Origin: Monodelphis domestica
Taxonomy: Eukaryota > Chordata > Mammalia > Didelphimorphia > Didelphidae
Reading direction: 5' to 3'
Length of the DNA: 64,000 nucleotides
Assembly (NCBI RefSeq): GCF_027887165.1
Contig: NC_077232.1
Span: 1,905,662-1,969,661, forward strand
Below the pieces are notes generated by a model. It made no database searches. It was not told the DNA's origin and saw only the letters and a list, made by a program, of their open reading frames with translations. The stretch's first letter is position 1, and the number at the start of each line of letters is the position of its first letter. The position numbers and the translations under genes were made by a program. Positions 22,387 through 34,600 of the stretch are shown here, piece by piece.

Positions 22387-23595
22387 CCATCATGTCACTT
22401 CTCAGATTTTTCTTTTCCATAGACAAGATAGGAGGTACATTCCTAGGAAGACACATTGCTAAAATACAGGGAAATCATTTCTACTGACTCCATCACATCT
22501 ATGTAGAAATGAAGACATCAGAGGGACAGGATAGCTCTCCCCCATAAGCACTTTCAGGGATGAGAGCCATACTGCCTGGACCCAAACAATGGGAACAACC
22601 TGCCAAAACATAGATATGGACATAAGGGTAGAACTTCTTAAAAACTAGAAGCATCCCAAAGTGAAATAGGCACTTCAGAAGGCCTCTGTTATTGGAGATG
22701 TTCAGGCAGTCTGAATTCATTTCATGTTATATCTGAATATGGACAGGATTCCTAATCAGGCACATACAGGAATCCATTTCGGAGTCTGAATACTGGTTTA
22801 GTAATTCTACCTAATGGAAACACAAGTTTGGAATGGCTTGTTTCTGATGAAAGAAGACGGTTCTTTTGAGATCACGGATTCATTTTCTAAATGTTTACTA
22901 AGCACAATTATACACTCACCAAACTCATCAACACTGAAAATCTGGTTCAATCTTGCCTGAATTCAAATGCCAAGAGGAAGGCGGTAGAGGAAAAAAACCC
23001 TATTCAAATATGTATTCAAGTTGAATGGGTCATGGAAGGTATGCTACCCCACCAAAAACAATCTTTTGGGTGAACATGGAGAAGACAGTCTCAGAAGTAA
23101 TTCAGTCTCAATAAACATTGAAAAATGTTTTCCTGTCTCTATTTCAGAAAACCAGAATCATAATTTAAGAAAGTCCATCAAAAGCACCTAGTCTAACTCA
23201 CACATATAGAAAAATCCCCTCTAATATGTTTCCAGCAAGTGGACAACTGGAATTTACTTGGGAGGAATCCACCATGTTCCAGTGTAGGCATTCGACTCTA
23301 TTTGTTAGCAAGTGTTTCCTTCTAGCAAGCCACAATTTTACTTTAGTGAATTTTAACCATTCTTCTGTGATCTACCTTCTGTGGTAAAGAAGAGCAAGAC
23401 TAATATCTTCCATTTGACAACCCTTTAAACACTGGAGTAGAGCCCTTTTATACAATATAAAAATATTATTTATAATTTTAATAGAATTCCCACCAACAAC
23501 CTTGGAAGACACAATTATTATTAGAAAAAGAGTTGAAGTGGATGTAAAATCATTCATTTCCTCCGAGGTTCCTTCTAATTCCTAATCTCTGATCT
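22387..23595. other. Unassigned intergenic DNA
   Basis: No gene recognised. Open frames are at most 73 codons and show no family motif. Confidence 0.35.
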
Positions 23596-23611
23596 TGCTG
23601 TATTCATATTA

Positions 23612-23651
23612 GTGGTAGTCTCTCGGTGACCGAGAATGACTATAATATAAT
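23612..23651 (-). mobile_element. Very short RTE 3'-tip insertion
   Basis: About 40 bp contain the tail 'ggtagtctctcggtgaccg' shared with the RTE fragment at 39616 and the RTE-tailed elements at 35835 and 52297. Imperfect direct repeats (tgctgtattcatatta before, tgctatattcaccatta after) look like a TSD. Confidence 0.6.
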
Positions 23652-23911
23652 TGCTATATTCACCATTAATGATTAACCCCTCTCCTATTTAGGAAATGAG
23701 GGAGATAGTTGTAGGATTGGAGGGTGTAAAAGCAATTTCTTAATTGTGTGAAAGTTTTATTGAGCTCTCTGATAACTGAGTCTTTATGATTCTTAGGAGA
23801 GTTAGAGAACTTAGAGAAAACAAATGCTTGGAATGAGTAGAGAGAATATATATATGTACACACACACACATATATACATATACTAAACACTTCACAATTA
23901 TCTGATTTTTT

Positions 23912-24207
23912 TAAAAAGGGGAAAGATCCTATTTGTACAAAAATATTTGTAGCAGTTCCTTTTGTGATGGCAGAATTGGAAATTAAGGGGATCTCCATCA
24001 ATCAGGGAATGGTTAAAGAAATTATGGCATATGTTGGTGATGGAATACTTTTGTGCTGTAAGAAATGATGGACCAGATTATTTCGGAAATAGCTGCAAAT
24101 ACCTACAGGAACAGATGCAGAGTAAAATGAGCAGAACCAGGAGAACATTTTACTTAGTAACAGCAACACTGTGGAATGATTAACTGTGAAAGACTTTGCT
24201 ACTCTCA

Positions 24208-24210
<3 letters not shown>
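23912..24210 (+). mobile_element. L1 3' fragment ending in (AC)27
   Basis: ORF2 C-terminal wording (caaaaatatttgtagcag, then ggtgatggaatactttt, gagcagaaccaggagaac) runs up to the AC array. Confidence 0.75.

Positions 24211-24264
<54 letters not shown>
24211..24264. repeat. (AC)27 microsatellite
   Basis: Perfect AC array directly joined to the L1 fragment. Confidence 0.98.
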
Positions 24265-24266
<2 letters not shown>

Positions 24267-25585
24267 AAATCTGCCATGGTATCTGCAAAATGATCCCCTT
24301 AGGTTTGATTATTCATCTTTTCAGTATGAACTGAGTGTGACTCATTCATCTGCTCCTCTAAACTAATTAGTCTTGTCCTATGTAGACACAGTTACAGAAA
24401 AGGAAGGGACAGTTGAGATAGAAGACACAAAGAAGACAATGTAAAGGGAATGGATGCTGAGATAAGGACCCAGGGAAGAGGGGACACGAAGCATTTCTTC
24501 TTCTAACTATGATTCCTAGAGAATTATCTCCCCAAATCCTGAGAGTGCAGAGCTCTGTTACTCATTACAGTTCCCAAAGGTGACAAGGAAATCCTGCCCA
24601 TCTCCTCTAATCCATATTCTCTAGGGCAGAAGGACTAGATCTGCCCTAAAGAGAAGGCATGTCCCTGAGGAGACTGACCTGAAAATGATGCTCTGTTGTC
24701 CAGACCCAGGAGTGTCTATAAGAGCCTCTGGAAATTCAGATGAGAATTAGTAGTTTCAAGAGCTTATAGAAGTCCTGTTGTTTCTGGTAGAGTAGAGCTG
24801 CTCAATCAGAGCCCAGAATTATTGGAAAGTATCCCCTCAGGAGATTTATCTCAGCAACTCTGTATGACTCTCCTCAAGTTCCTCTTCCTCTGATGCTTTG
24901 CTTTCTACCCAATTTCAACTTATTTGGCCACATTTTATGACTAACATTTTAGGGCCCCAGATCAGATTTTATATAACTCCAGGTCTACCTAATGAAAAGA
25001 CATTTCCCCTGAGCCTCCTGCTTTACTGGAGACACTGAATTAGAAAGGAAGCTTCTGTTGAATAAAGCAAGACTCTAGTAAGCATATAGGTGATGGCAAG
25101 AACATGGAGTTTCGAATAGCCCTGAGGTCTCTTTAGTTTCCTAAACCTCATTATTTCATATACCCTTTTTTTGGGTCCCTTGCCATCATCTGACTCCCCC
25201 AACACTCATGCCATCAGATGTTCCTGGATAGTAATGATCTCCAGTTATCAATCTGTGGACAGTATGCTATTGCTGTAATTGTCGGTATGTCTATGTATTT
25301 GTATGAAGGTGTGTGTGTGTATTCAGCCACATGGTTCCATGAGAATGTGCATAGGAATCCATCGGTGGTAAGTGCAATATATTTCAAGCAGTGAGTTTAT
25401 ATCCCCGAAATTAGGGGAAAAAGATAGATTCTAGCATCTTCCCATTCCCACATGTAGAGGAATAGGGACAATTATGTTTAAAAGAAGATGAATCTAAAGG
25501 AAGAACTAATAGAGTATGAATGCAGATTTAAACATCTTAATTTTTATTTTATTTAAATTTTGTGTGGTTTTGAGGGCTTTAGGTT
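24265..25585. other. Unassigned intergenic DNA
   Basis: No gene or repeat recognised over 1.3 kb. The longest frame (25023-25205, minus, 60 codons) has no motif. Confidence 0.35.
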
Positions 25586-25589
25586 TACC

Positions 25590-25664
25590 TGAATATTCTT
25601 TTACAGTCTGACCAATATGTAAATCTATTTTGAGTGATTATATATATATATGTATATATATATA

Positions 25665-25718
<54 letters not shown>

Positions 25719-25860
25719 CTAGATGCAATTACTTACCATGTCAGGGAGGGAGAGGGAATGGAGGGAAGGGGACAATTTGGATCTCAAAATTTCAGAAAAT
25801 ATGTTAAAATTATGTCTATATACATTTTGGGGAAAATAAAATTAAAAAAGAATTAAAAAA
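25590..25860 (+). mobile_element. L1 3' UTR tip with AT expansion
   Basis: L1 end wording ('gggacaatttggatctcaaa', 'ggggaaaataaaatt') is preceded by an (AT)n tract at 25638-25714. Confidence 0.6.
25638..25714. repeat. (AT)n microsatellite
   Basis: AT array with TG and GC interruptions near its start. Confidence 0.93.
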
Positions 25861-25904
25861 AAGAGGATGGAGCCATTTTGGAAGTTAAGGACCCTCCTAA
25901 GACT

Positions 25905-26182
25905 ATTCCACAAAGAAATCAAAGGAGGAGAAAAAGGAACTGTATGGACAAAAATATTAAAGACACCTTTTTTGGAAGCAAAGAAGTAGACATTAATGTG
26001 GTGTTTAATGATTGGAGAAATGGTTGAAATAATTGTGGTATATGAATTTAAGGGAATAAAATTACATTATAGAAATGAGGAATATGAAGACTGCACTGAA
26101 AATTGGGAAGATATGTATGAATTGATACAGGTTGAAATAAGTAGAGCTAGGAAGAAATTTTTTTCTATAACATCAATATTGT

Positions 26183-26231
<49 letters not shown>

Positions 26232-26440
26232 ACCCAACAACAATTGAACAACCCAGTGATGAGGCTTGATTCCATTTGAGTGATGTGGTAACTGGCTACC
26301 AGTTCCAGATAGGCAGGCAATGAACTTAGAGTGCACACTGAGGCATATAGTTTTTTGACATGCCCAGTATGAAGATATGTTTGCTTGATTATGTATAATT
26401 TACTGGGTTTTGTTTTTCCTTTCCTTTCTTTTTTTAATGA
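25905..26440 (+). mobile_element. Old L1 3' fragment with (AC)n inside
   Basis: The degenerate ORF2 tail is visible (frame 25996-26184, including NEEYEDCTENWEDMYELI). An (AC)n array at 26185-26230 directly follows 'catcaatattgtaa'. Confidence 0.65.
26185..26230. repeat. (AC)n microsatellite, about 23 units
   Basis: Perfect AC array inside an L1 3' region. Confidence 0.96.
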
Positions 26441-26854
26441 TAAAGTTGGTAAGAGGAGAGGTTTTCTTTTAATTTTTATTTATTTAAAAATAAATTTTAG
26501 TTAAAAATAATGTATAATCAGGCAGGCTGCTTATCTCAGTATCTCCCCCTAATGTGATCATTCTGCTCTTCTTATACGTTGTGTCCTTCCTCATTCCATC
26601 TGACCACTTAGGCTACTCTTCTCAGTTCTCAGTTGGGTGACTCATATCTAATCAAGCATTTATGACAATAAAGATGACTTCTGAAGCCCTCTCCCTTCTC
26701 TGAAACCCCTGTTTGAAAGTGCTTCTGAGGTCGGAGAACTCTATTAAAGGCTAGTACTAGAGTTGTCCTATAACCCAAACCGTGACTGTTGTTTTATCTC
26801 CAACTTATGTGGTCTCTATGTTGTTTGAACATAGTTATTTGTATATTCTCTCCC
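26441..26854. other. Unassigned intergenic DNA
   Basis: Nothing recognised. Confidence 0.35.
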
Positions 26855-26962
26855 CCCATTAGACTGTGCATTCCTGGATGACAACAAATCTTTTTCATTT
26901 TATTTTGATCCCCAGTAATTAGTTGTAGTGGAGTATATGCTTGATAAATAAGCATTGACTGA
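26855..26962 (+). mobile_element. L2 3'-end fragment
   Basis: Wording such as 'ttagactgtgcattcctgga' and 'gatccccagtaattag', ending 'gataaataagcattgactga', fits the L2 3' end. Confidence 0.6.
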
Positions 26963-27630
26963 TTTTATATTTATTTTTCCTACATCTTTAAAATAAATAC
27001 TCCTACACTTCTGGGTAAACATGGCTGCAATCTAGACGCAACTCGCTTCCTCTCCCCGGCACCGAACGAAATAGACTACATCAAAGGAGCATAAAAATCA
27101 CCTTTGGAGGAATGGAGGGACTCTCCAGTACCCCACAGAGGCAAAGGTATGTGGGGTTTGAACATTTCCACACTATAAGAAGGAAGAAAAGCTTGCACAG
27201 AAAAGTGAACTGAGCCGCCCCCCCCACCTCCCCCACCAAACCAGAGTGAGCTATTGGAACCCTCACTGGGACAGCGAGTGAGTGGGGAACATCTCTGTCT
27301 GGGGGGGGGCACACCAGGGTCCTTGGGATCTGGGGACTGCCAGGAAACAACATCTCAGGGTGGTTTCACGGGAGAATCCTGCGATGAGCATAGGGGGCCT
27401 GCGGAGCTGAACTCAGGGTGGTTGCGCTGAGCACCTGGGTGGAGCTAAACACCGGGGGCGGACCACACACTGAATATCAGGGAGGAGCTGAACACCTGGG
27501 CTGTTGGGCTGAGAACAGGGGCCCACACTCTAAGAAACCTCCGAGGCTGGGAAGAACTAGTCTGAGGCAACCTAAATTCACAGAAAACCCACCGATATCA
27601 CCCAGACCCCAGACCAAAAAGGAAAGGGGA

Positions 27631-28611
27631 ATGGCTCACATGGCCCAAAATCAAGCATCCAAGAAGAAAGGGGGGAAAAAGTGACTATTGAAAACTTTTA
27701 TGGTGGGAGTACTCAAGGAAAAGAAGAGAATGAGGATGAAATAAAAAAAAAAATCAGAACATGCCTCCCAAAAAGGAAACTATCAACAAGCTCTGGAAGA
27801 TCTCAAACTAGAACTTACCCAAAAGATGGAAAACTTCTGGAAAGAAAAATGGGAGAAAGAGATCAGCAGTCTGATAGACAAGACTTCACAATTGGATAAA
27901 GAGCTGGAAGCATCCAATAGAAGGGCAGACAAAGCTGAAAAGCAAAACCAGTCCCTAATGACCAGAATTAAACAACTAGAAGAAAGTGAGATCATAAAAC
28001 AGCAAGAATCAAAGCAAAGCCAAAAAATTAATGAATTAGAAGAAAACATAAAATATCTCACTGAAAAAGTCAGACTTGGAAAACAGGAAGAAGAGACAAC
28101 CTCAGAATTTATCGGTCTCCCCGAAAAACCAGAGATACACAATAACCTTGATGCTATTCTAAAGGAGATTATAGAAGAAAATTGCCCACATGTTCTGGAA
28201 CAAGGGGGCAAAATAGAAATAGAAAGGGTTCATAGAACACCCTCTATACTAAATCCCCAAAAGACAACCCCCAGGAATGTAATTACCAAATTCAAGAGCT
28301 TCCAAGAAAAGGAGAAAATCCTACAAGAAGCCAAGAAGAGGAGCTTCAGATATAGGGGGGCTCCCATAAGGATCACACATGACTTAGCGGCTAACACACT
28401 AAGAGACCGCAAAGCATGGAACACGATATTTAGAAAGGCAAGAGAGCTGGGTCTCCAACCAAGAATCAACTACTCAGCAAAACTGACTATATACTTCCAG
28501 GGGAAAGTATGGGCATTCAACAAAATAGAAGATTTTCAAGCATTTGCTAAGAAAAGACCAGAACTTAGTGGAAAATTTGATATCCAAGCACAGAAAGCAA
28601 GAGAAACATGA
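27631..28611 (+). pseudogene. L1 P1 ORF1 (RNA-binding protein) relic
   Basis: L1 ORF1p is a nucleic-acid chaperone that coats L1 RNA. The likely start is ATG 27631 (MAHMAQNQAS). The frame shifts at the G6A5 tract near 27673-27683 and again at the A11 tract near 27743, after which 261 residues stay open to 28611. That part shows a coiled coil (about residues 1-90 of the open stretch, rich in E, K and L), then an RRM/CTD-like region with GAPIRITHDLA and RDRKAWNTIFRKARELGLQP. Without the two slips it would be near the usual length. The frameshifts make it non-coding as it stands. Confidence 0.85.
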
Positions 28612-29273
28612 AAAGGTAAATATGAAAGAAAGGGAAAAGGAGATAAATCTTATCTTTTTCTTTAAGTCAAACTCTCTTCTATAAGGACTATATTGACATC
28701 AAATTATATATATGTATATATATATATATTAATATGTGGGGAAAATGTTTTGTGTAAGTCTCAAAAATTGTATGCATCATAAGAGTAGTTAGAAGAAACA
28801 TGCATAGGGAAAGATTGGGGCATCAAGAAGATTTGGGGAAAGTGGGGGTAAAGAAAGGAAAAGGTAGGGGGAATCATCAATAATACTAAGATTTAATTCA
28901 AGAAATGGGGGGGACTAAATAGAATAATCCTTCCCATATAAAGATACACATGGGAAGGGGAGGGGAAGAATTCTCATATGAGAAGGAGAGGAAGAGAGCG
29001 TGAAGTAGAATTACTTAAACCTTACTCTCAGTGAAATCATATCTGAGAGGGAAGAACGTCTAGATCCAGTGGGATCCTGAATTCTATCTTATCCAACAGG
29101 GTAAGAAAGAAAGGAAAATCAAGGAGGGGGAGGGGAGAGGGAGTATAAAAAGGGAGGGGCTAGAAAGGGAAGCATATCAAGGGAGGGGACTAGGGGGACT
29201 GACCTAAAGTAAATCATTGGTTCAAAAGGATATAGCTAAAGAAGAAAGGTCAGAACTAGGGGAAGCTATCAAA

Positions 29274-31218
29274 ATGCCAGGGAATCCACAAGTAACAATC
29301 ATAACTTTGAATGTGAATGGGATGAACTCACCCATAAAACATAGACAAATAGCAGATTGGATTAGAACCCAAAACCCTACCATTTGTTGTCTTCAAAAAA
29401 CACATGTGAGGAGGGTTGATACTCACAAGGTTAGAATTAATGGTTGGAGTAAGACCTTTTGGGCCTCAACTGATAGAAAGAAGGCAGGAGTTGCAATCAT
29501 GATATCTGACAAAGCCAAAGCAAAAATAGACCTGATCAAAGGGGATAGGGAAGGTAAATATATTCTGCTAAAAGGGAGTATAGACAATGAGGAAATATCA
29601 CTAATCAACATGTATGCATCAAATGGTATAGCATCCAAATTTTTAATGGAGAAACTAGGAGAATTGAAGGAGGAAATAGACAGTAAAACCATATTAGTGG
29701 GAGACTTGAACCAACCACTATCAAATTTAGATAAATCAAACCAAAAAATAAACAAGAAAGAGGTAAAAGAGGTGAATGAAATCTTGGAAAAATTAGAGTT
29801 AATAGACATATGGAGAAAAATAAATAGGGACAAAAAGGAATACACCTTCTTTTCAGCACCACATGGCACATTCACAAAAATAGATCATACACTAGGTCAC
29901 AGAAACATGGCACTCAAATGCAGAAAAGCAGAAATAATAAATGCAACCTTTTCAGATTATAAAGCAATAAAAATATTGATCGGTAAGGGTACATGGAGAG
30001 CCAAATCAAAAATTAATTGGAAATTAAATAATATGATACTCCAAAATCGGATAGTTAGAGAAGAAATCATAGAAACAATTAATAATTTTGTTGAGGAAAA
30101 TGACAATGGTGAGACATCCTTTCAAACCTTATGGGATGCAGCCAAGGCAGTACTTAGAGGAAAATTCATATCCCTGAGTGCATATATTAACAAGTTAGGG
30201 AGGACAGAGATCAAGGAATTGGAAATGCAAATCAAAAAACTTGAGAAGGAACAAATTAAAACCCCCCAGAAGAAAACCAAACTAGAGATCCTAAAAATTA
30301 AGGGGGAAATTAATAAAATCAAAAGTGATAGAAGTATTGAGCTAATAAACAAGACTTGAAGCTGGTACTTTGAAAAAACAGACAAAATAGACCAAGTACT
30401 GGTCAATCTAATTAAAAAAAGGAAAGAAGAAAGGCAAATTAACAGCATCAAGGATGAAAAGGGGGACATCACCTCCAATGAAGAAGAAATTAAGGCAATC
30501 ATTAAAAACGACTTTGCCCAACTGTATGGCAATAAATATACCAACCTAGGTGATATGGTGAATATTTACAAAAATATAAATTGCCTAGACTAACAGAAGA
30601 AGAAATAGATTTCTTAAATAATCCCATATCAGAAAAAGAAATCCAACAGGCCATCAAAGAACTTCCTAAGAAAAAATCCCCAGGGCCTGATGGATTCACC
30701 AGTGAATTCTATCAAACATTCAAAGAACAGCTAACTCCAATACTATACAAACTATTTGACATAATAAGCAAAGAGGGAATTCTACCAAATTCCTTTTATG
30801 ACACAAACATGGTACTAATTCCAAAGCCAGGCAGGCCAAAAACAGAAAAAGAAAATTATAGACCAATCTCCCTAATAAATATAGATGCAAAAATCCAAAA
30901 TAGGATACTTGCAAAAAGACTCCAGCAAGTGATCAGAAGAGTCATTCACCATGATCAAGTAGGATTTATACCAGGGATGCAAAAGACTTGTACAAGAATA
31001 TTCATAGCTGCACTCTTTGTGGTGGCCCAAGATTGGAAAACGAGGGGATACCCATCAATTGGGGAATGTTGGTGATGGAATACTATTGTGCTAAAAGGAA
31101 TAATAAAGTAGAGGAATTCCATGGAGACTGGAACAACCTCCAGGAAGTGATGCAGAGTGAGAGGAGCAGAACCAGGAGAACATTGTACACAGAGACTGAC
31201 ACACTGTGGTACAATTGA
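29274..31218 (+). pseudogene. L1 P1 ORF2 relic lacking the RT core
   Basis: ORF2p supplies endonuclease and reverse transcriptase for L1 retrotransposition. The start is taken at MPGNPQVTII (ATG 29274); an upstream in-frame ATG at 29217 extends it by 19 codons. The endonuclease fold is readable, with LNVNG and VGDLNQPL, but the catalytic Glu of LQETH is Lys (CLQKTH) and the catalytic His of SDH is Tyr (SDYKAI). A stop lies at 30357-30359, where an Arg codon is expected, and a one-base loss near 30553 shifts the frame. The RT domain begins ([18 protein letters not shown]) and stops at GFIPGMQ. The next codons are [14 protein letters not shown] from the C-terminus. The palm with FADD is gone. 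Confidence 0.88.
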
Positions 31219-31567
31219 AGGTAATGGACTTCTCCATTGGTGTCAATGCAATGTCCCTGAACAATATGCAGGGATCTAAAAACACTATCCACAAGCAGAG
31301 GATAAACTATGGGAGTAAAAACAATGAGGAAAAGCAACTGCCTGACTACAGGGATGGAGGGGATATGACTGAGGAGAGACTCTAAATGAACACTAATGCA
31401 AATACCAACAACAGGGAAATGGGTTAGAAACAAGAACACATGTGATAACCAGTGGAATCGTGCGTCGGCTATGGGAGAGGGAAAGGCGGGGGGGGGGGGG
31501 GGAGGAAAAGAAAATGATCTTTGTTTCCAGTGAATCATGTTTGGAAATGACCAAATTAAAAAAAAAA

Positions 31568-31615
31568 GATTGAAAGGACTCACTTTCAACAATAAACAAG
31601 CAATTATTTTCCATT
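31568..31615 (+). other. Candidate L1 3'-transduced segment
   Basis: The 48 bp between the L1 poly-A (31558-31567) and a second A-run (31616-31622) are not L1 tail sequence. They contain AATAAA at 31591-31596, 20 bases before the second A-run. This is the layout made when transcription reads past the weak L1 signal at the source locus. Confidence 0.6.
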
Positions 31616-31633
31616 AAAAAAATAAATACTCCT

Positions 31634-34600
31634 TGGTAAAAGCTAATTCAGTGATGAGCAATGAAATGGAAGTTGGGCTCTAATCACTGGTATCCTAAAG
31701 GAAAAGAAATTGATTGGGATTTGAGAATACAGTAGAAAACAGATACCCTGCAATTTCCCCTCAGAAAACTGAGGGAGCCTCAGGAGTTTGGGACAAAATG
31801 TAACAGACCAGGCTCCTAGAGGGTGGACCACAGACAATCTTGCTACACGATATGTCTATGATTTTTGCACAATTTTCAATTCTCTGAAGATCCAGTCAAA
31901 TATAAACACTGTCATACACTGTGTTAGCTACCATTCTAATCTTAAAATATCTATAAATTCAGCTCATTGATTTAAAAAATTAAATGGGCCCTTTTTAGAG
32001 CCCATTAGTTAAAATGCATGGGCCCTGGAAAAAACTCTTGGGACGTTTCCCTGGAGTCTTGCTTCCAAATTGGCATTAAGCCATTAATGTCTCTGGTTTG
32101 ATTCTGACCATTCCACCAATTCTAAATGCTTTTTGTTCTCTTCTCTGGATCACATTGTCCCACAGAAATTTTGCTTTCTTTGCTATGTATTCTCTAAGAT
32201 CACACTATCCTAGTACTGTTTAATTCTTGAAAAACTAAGTAGATGTCAAGTAATATTTCATTTATACATTCTATTCTCATAATAATCCAAGGTCAGCAAA
32301 ACCTAACAGAAGTTCCCCAGGGATCAATCTAAGTGTTGTGACCCGATTGATACAGAAATAGGTCCAATTAAATGCTATATAAAATTTATGATATTTTGAA
32401 TGGAACTGAGTAGTTCATCTTACAAAATTATATGGAAATAATTTAAATATTTTTTTGTGTCCACCATCACTCTTCTCGTGGGAATATGTGGCTTAAAGGA
32501 AAACAACATCTCTGACTTCTTGGCTTCCCCTTTAAGAAATTTCTCTTTGGTCTTCAACTTGGTCAATGGTGAAATCATTATTTGTTCTGGCCTGACTCTT
32601 CTCTCCATGGTGACAATTCTTAGACCTTACATTGATGTCATGATAGATATTCCATTGGAAACAACTACCATCTCTTCTTGATACTTCTTTTCTTGGCATT
32701 TCTTGATTTCATCATCTCTGAACCTATCTGTCCATCGTCTTCTCTATCTGGTGTCAAAATTGCTATCATAAGCACAAGTCTACTCTTCTATATAGCTTGC
32801 TCTGAGGCCTACTTGTCTTACTTTTAGCATTTTATATCCCATATCTCATTCATAATTCTCTAAATTGTTTGGGAATATGGAAAGGACTTGATATAACCCC
32901 TATCATATAGTTCTTTCTCCTGTCCTCAATGGCATACTGACCCAATCTAACTCAACTGATTAGAGAATAATATAGGAAACAGTCTTTTACTCCCCAAGAT
33001 TCCCAATTTTGGCATCCATTTCTACATGTTCTTCATTGAGGGACTGCCTTTTCATGCCTTTACTGCTGTATAGTTTATAGGATGGCCTTATATTTTGATG
33101 ATCCTACTGATCTACTTTTTCCTCATTCTTTATGATGAGCCTGGAGAAGAAGAGGATGAAGAGGTTACTTAGGTTGTACAGAGAGCACTGAAGAATGTGT
33201 CAGAGGCAGGAGAGAATGGAGAGATATCATAAAGAGAGATGTCATAAAGAAACCATGCAGATGGAAGTCTTAGGAACAGAAAAGAGGCCTATGAGAATCA
33301 TAAAAAGACTCCAATTCATTGAGAAGTTTATGATATGATCTAATTATCTTCACAACTGCTTTGTTCATCTGAGCACATGAACTGGGAGAATACTTTTGCT
33401 TTCTCCCAAAAGGAAGAGGCCACATATCCATCTGTATTTTTTCCAAGGTCATCTTTCTGGGATAGGAATATTCCAGACACTGAAAGTTTGTCATTGGGAA
33501 AGGGAACTTGATATGGATCACAAAAGACTCAACTATTATAGAGGTGAATGTGTGGGAAAAAAGACCCTCTTTTTAAATTTTCCATGTCATGTGTCAATAA
33601 GAATCAACCTATTGAGAGTGATCTTACAGCCTTCCTCTTTAATGAGGCCATATTGAGCTATGGCTTATGGAAAAGGGAAGATGAAAGAAGTATTCAGAAA
33701 TGAGAATATGGTAAAAACAAAAAGACATCAATTCAAATATTTAAAATAATAAAATAAAGTCTATATTCAATAACCTCTATTTTCCAAAACTAATAAATAA
33801 ACAACAAAAGCCCTCAGGTTTTTCAAATTAGACATTAAGTTATTACACTGTGTCTATAATATACACAAAGTCTATTTTACTAACAGAGTCCAGTTTAGTA
33901 TCAAAATTCAGTCGTTTCTTTAAAAACAATAATTGCCCAGGCATAATAACTGCATATGCAGTGTGGAAAGGAAAATTGAATCAAGCTTTGGGTCTTTATG
34001 CCATTCAGGTGGAACAGACAGCAGTTGGAATGTTGGAGTGAAGATATTGACAAGGATAGCAGCAGGGGTAGGGGTGACTTGGAGAGTGACAGTTGCTCTC
34101 AAGTCTCTCTTTTCTAGCCCTCAGACTTGAAGGAGCACTTTCTCCCTGTATCTGGATAGAAGTACCTCTATTCCTAGATTTTTCCCAACTGTGTGCTCTA
34201 CCTGGATTCCTGTGATCATGCCATCAAACAAAAGGATTGAAGGGGAGTGGTTTGAGCTGTAAGGGCAGTCTTTAGGGCTGTCAGCTCGAAGAGACAGGCC
34301 CAACCAGCTCTGAAAGTCAGAATCTTTTCTTCCTCTTGCTGTCTACTACTAAGACTTTGAACTTAAGAAAGCTAGCACAGATATAGCATAGATAGGAACA
34401 AAATAAACCCTCCACCAACCTGTGAGGCCTCACCTCAGCTCAAAAGTGAGAGAGACTCAAACCCAATCTGGGGAGAAGTATAGGGAATCCTCTTCCCTAT
34501 ACCCTGATACCATCCCTATCCAAACTTGTTAATAAATTCATCTTGAGTTAAATAACCCACAGTCAGATAAGAGGACTATCATTTCAGGGGGTATCATAGA

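Larger units (their letters stand above)
27005..31618 (+). mobile_element. 5'-complete L1 (P1), internally deleted
   Basis: The element runs from an L1 5' UTR start ('gggtaaacatggctgcaatc') to a poly-A, and is flanked by a perfect 15-bp TSD, aaaataaatactcct (26990-27004 and 31619-31633). It contains a 5' UTR, an ORF1 relic, an inter-ORF region of about 0.6 kb and an ORF2 relic that jumps at about 30982 from the start of the RT domain to the C-terminus. Beyond the L1 poly-A (31558-31567) a 48-bp segment with its own AATAAA and second poly-A suggests a 3' transduction. A 15-base G run (31488-31502) lies in the 3' UTR. The perfect TSD points to a fairly recent insertion. Confidence 0.92.

Noticed and set aside
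24211..24264. CRISPR-like or satellite array
   Set aside because: It is a plain dinucleotide microsatellite. No spaced repeats are present anywhere in the window.
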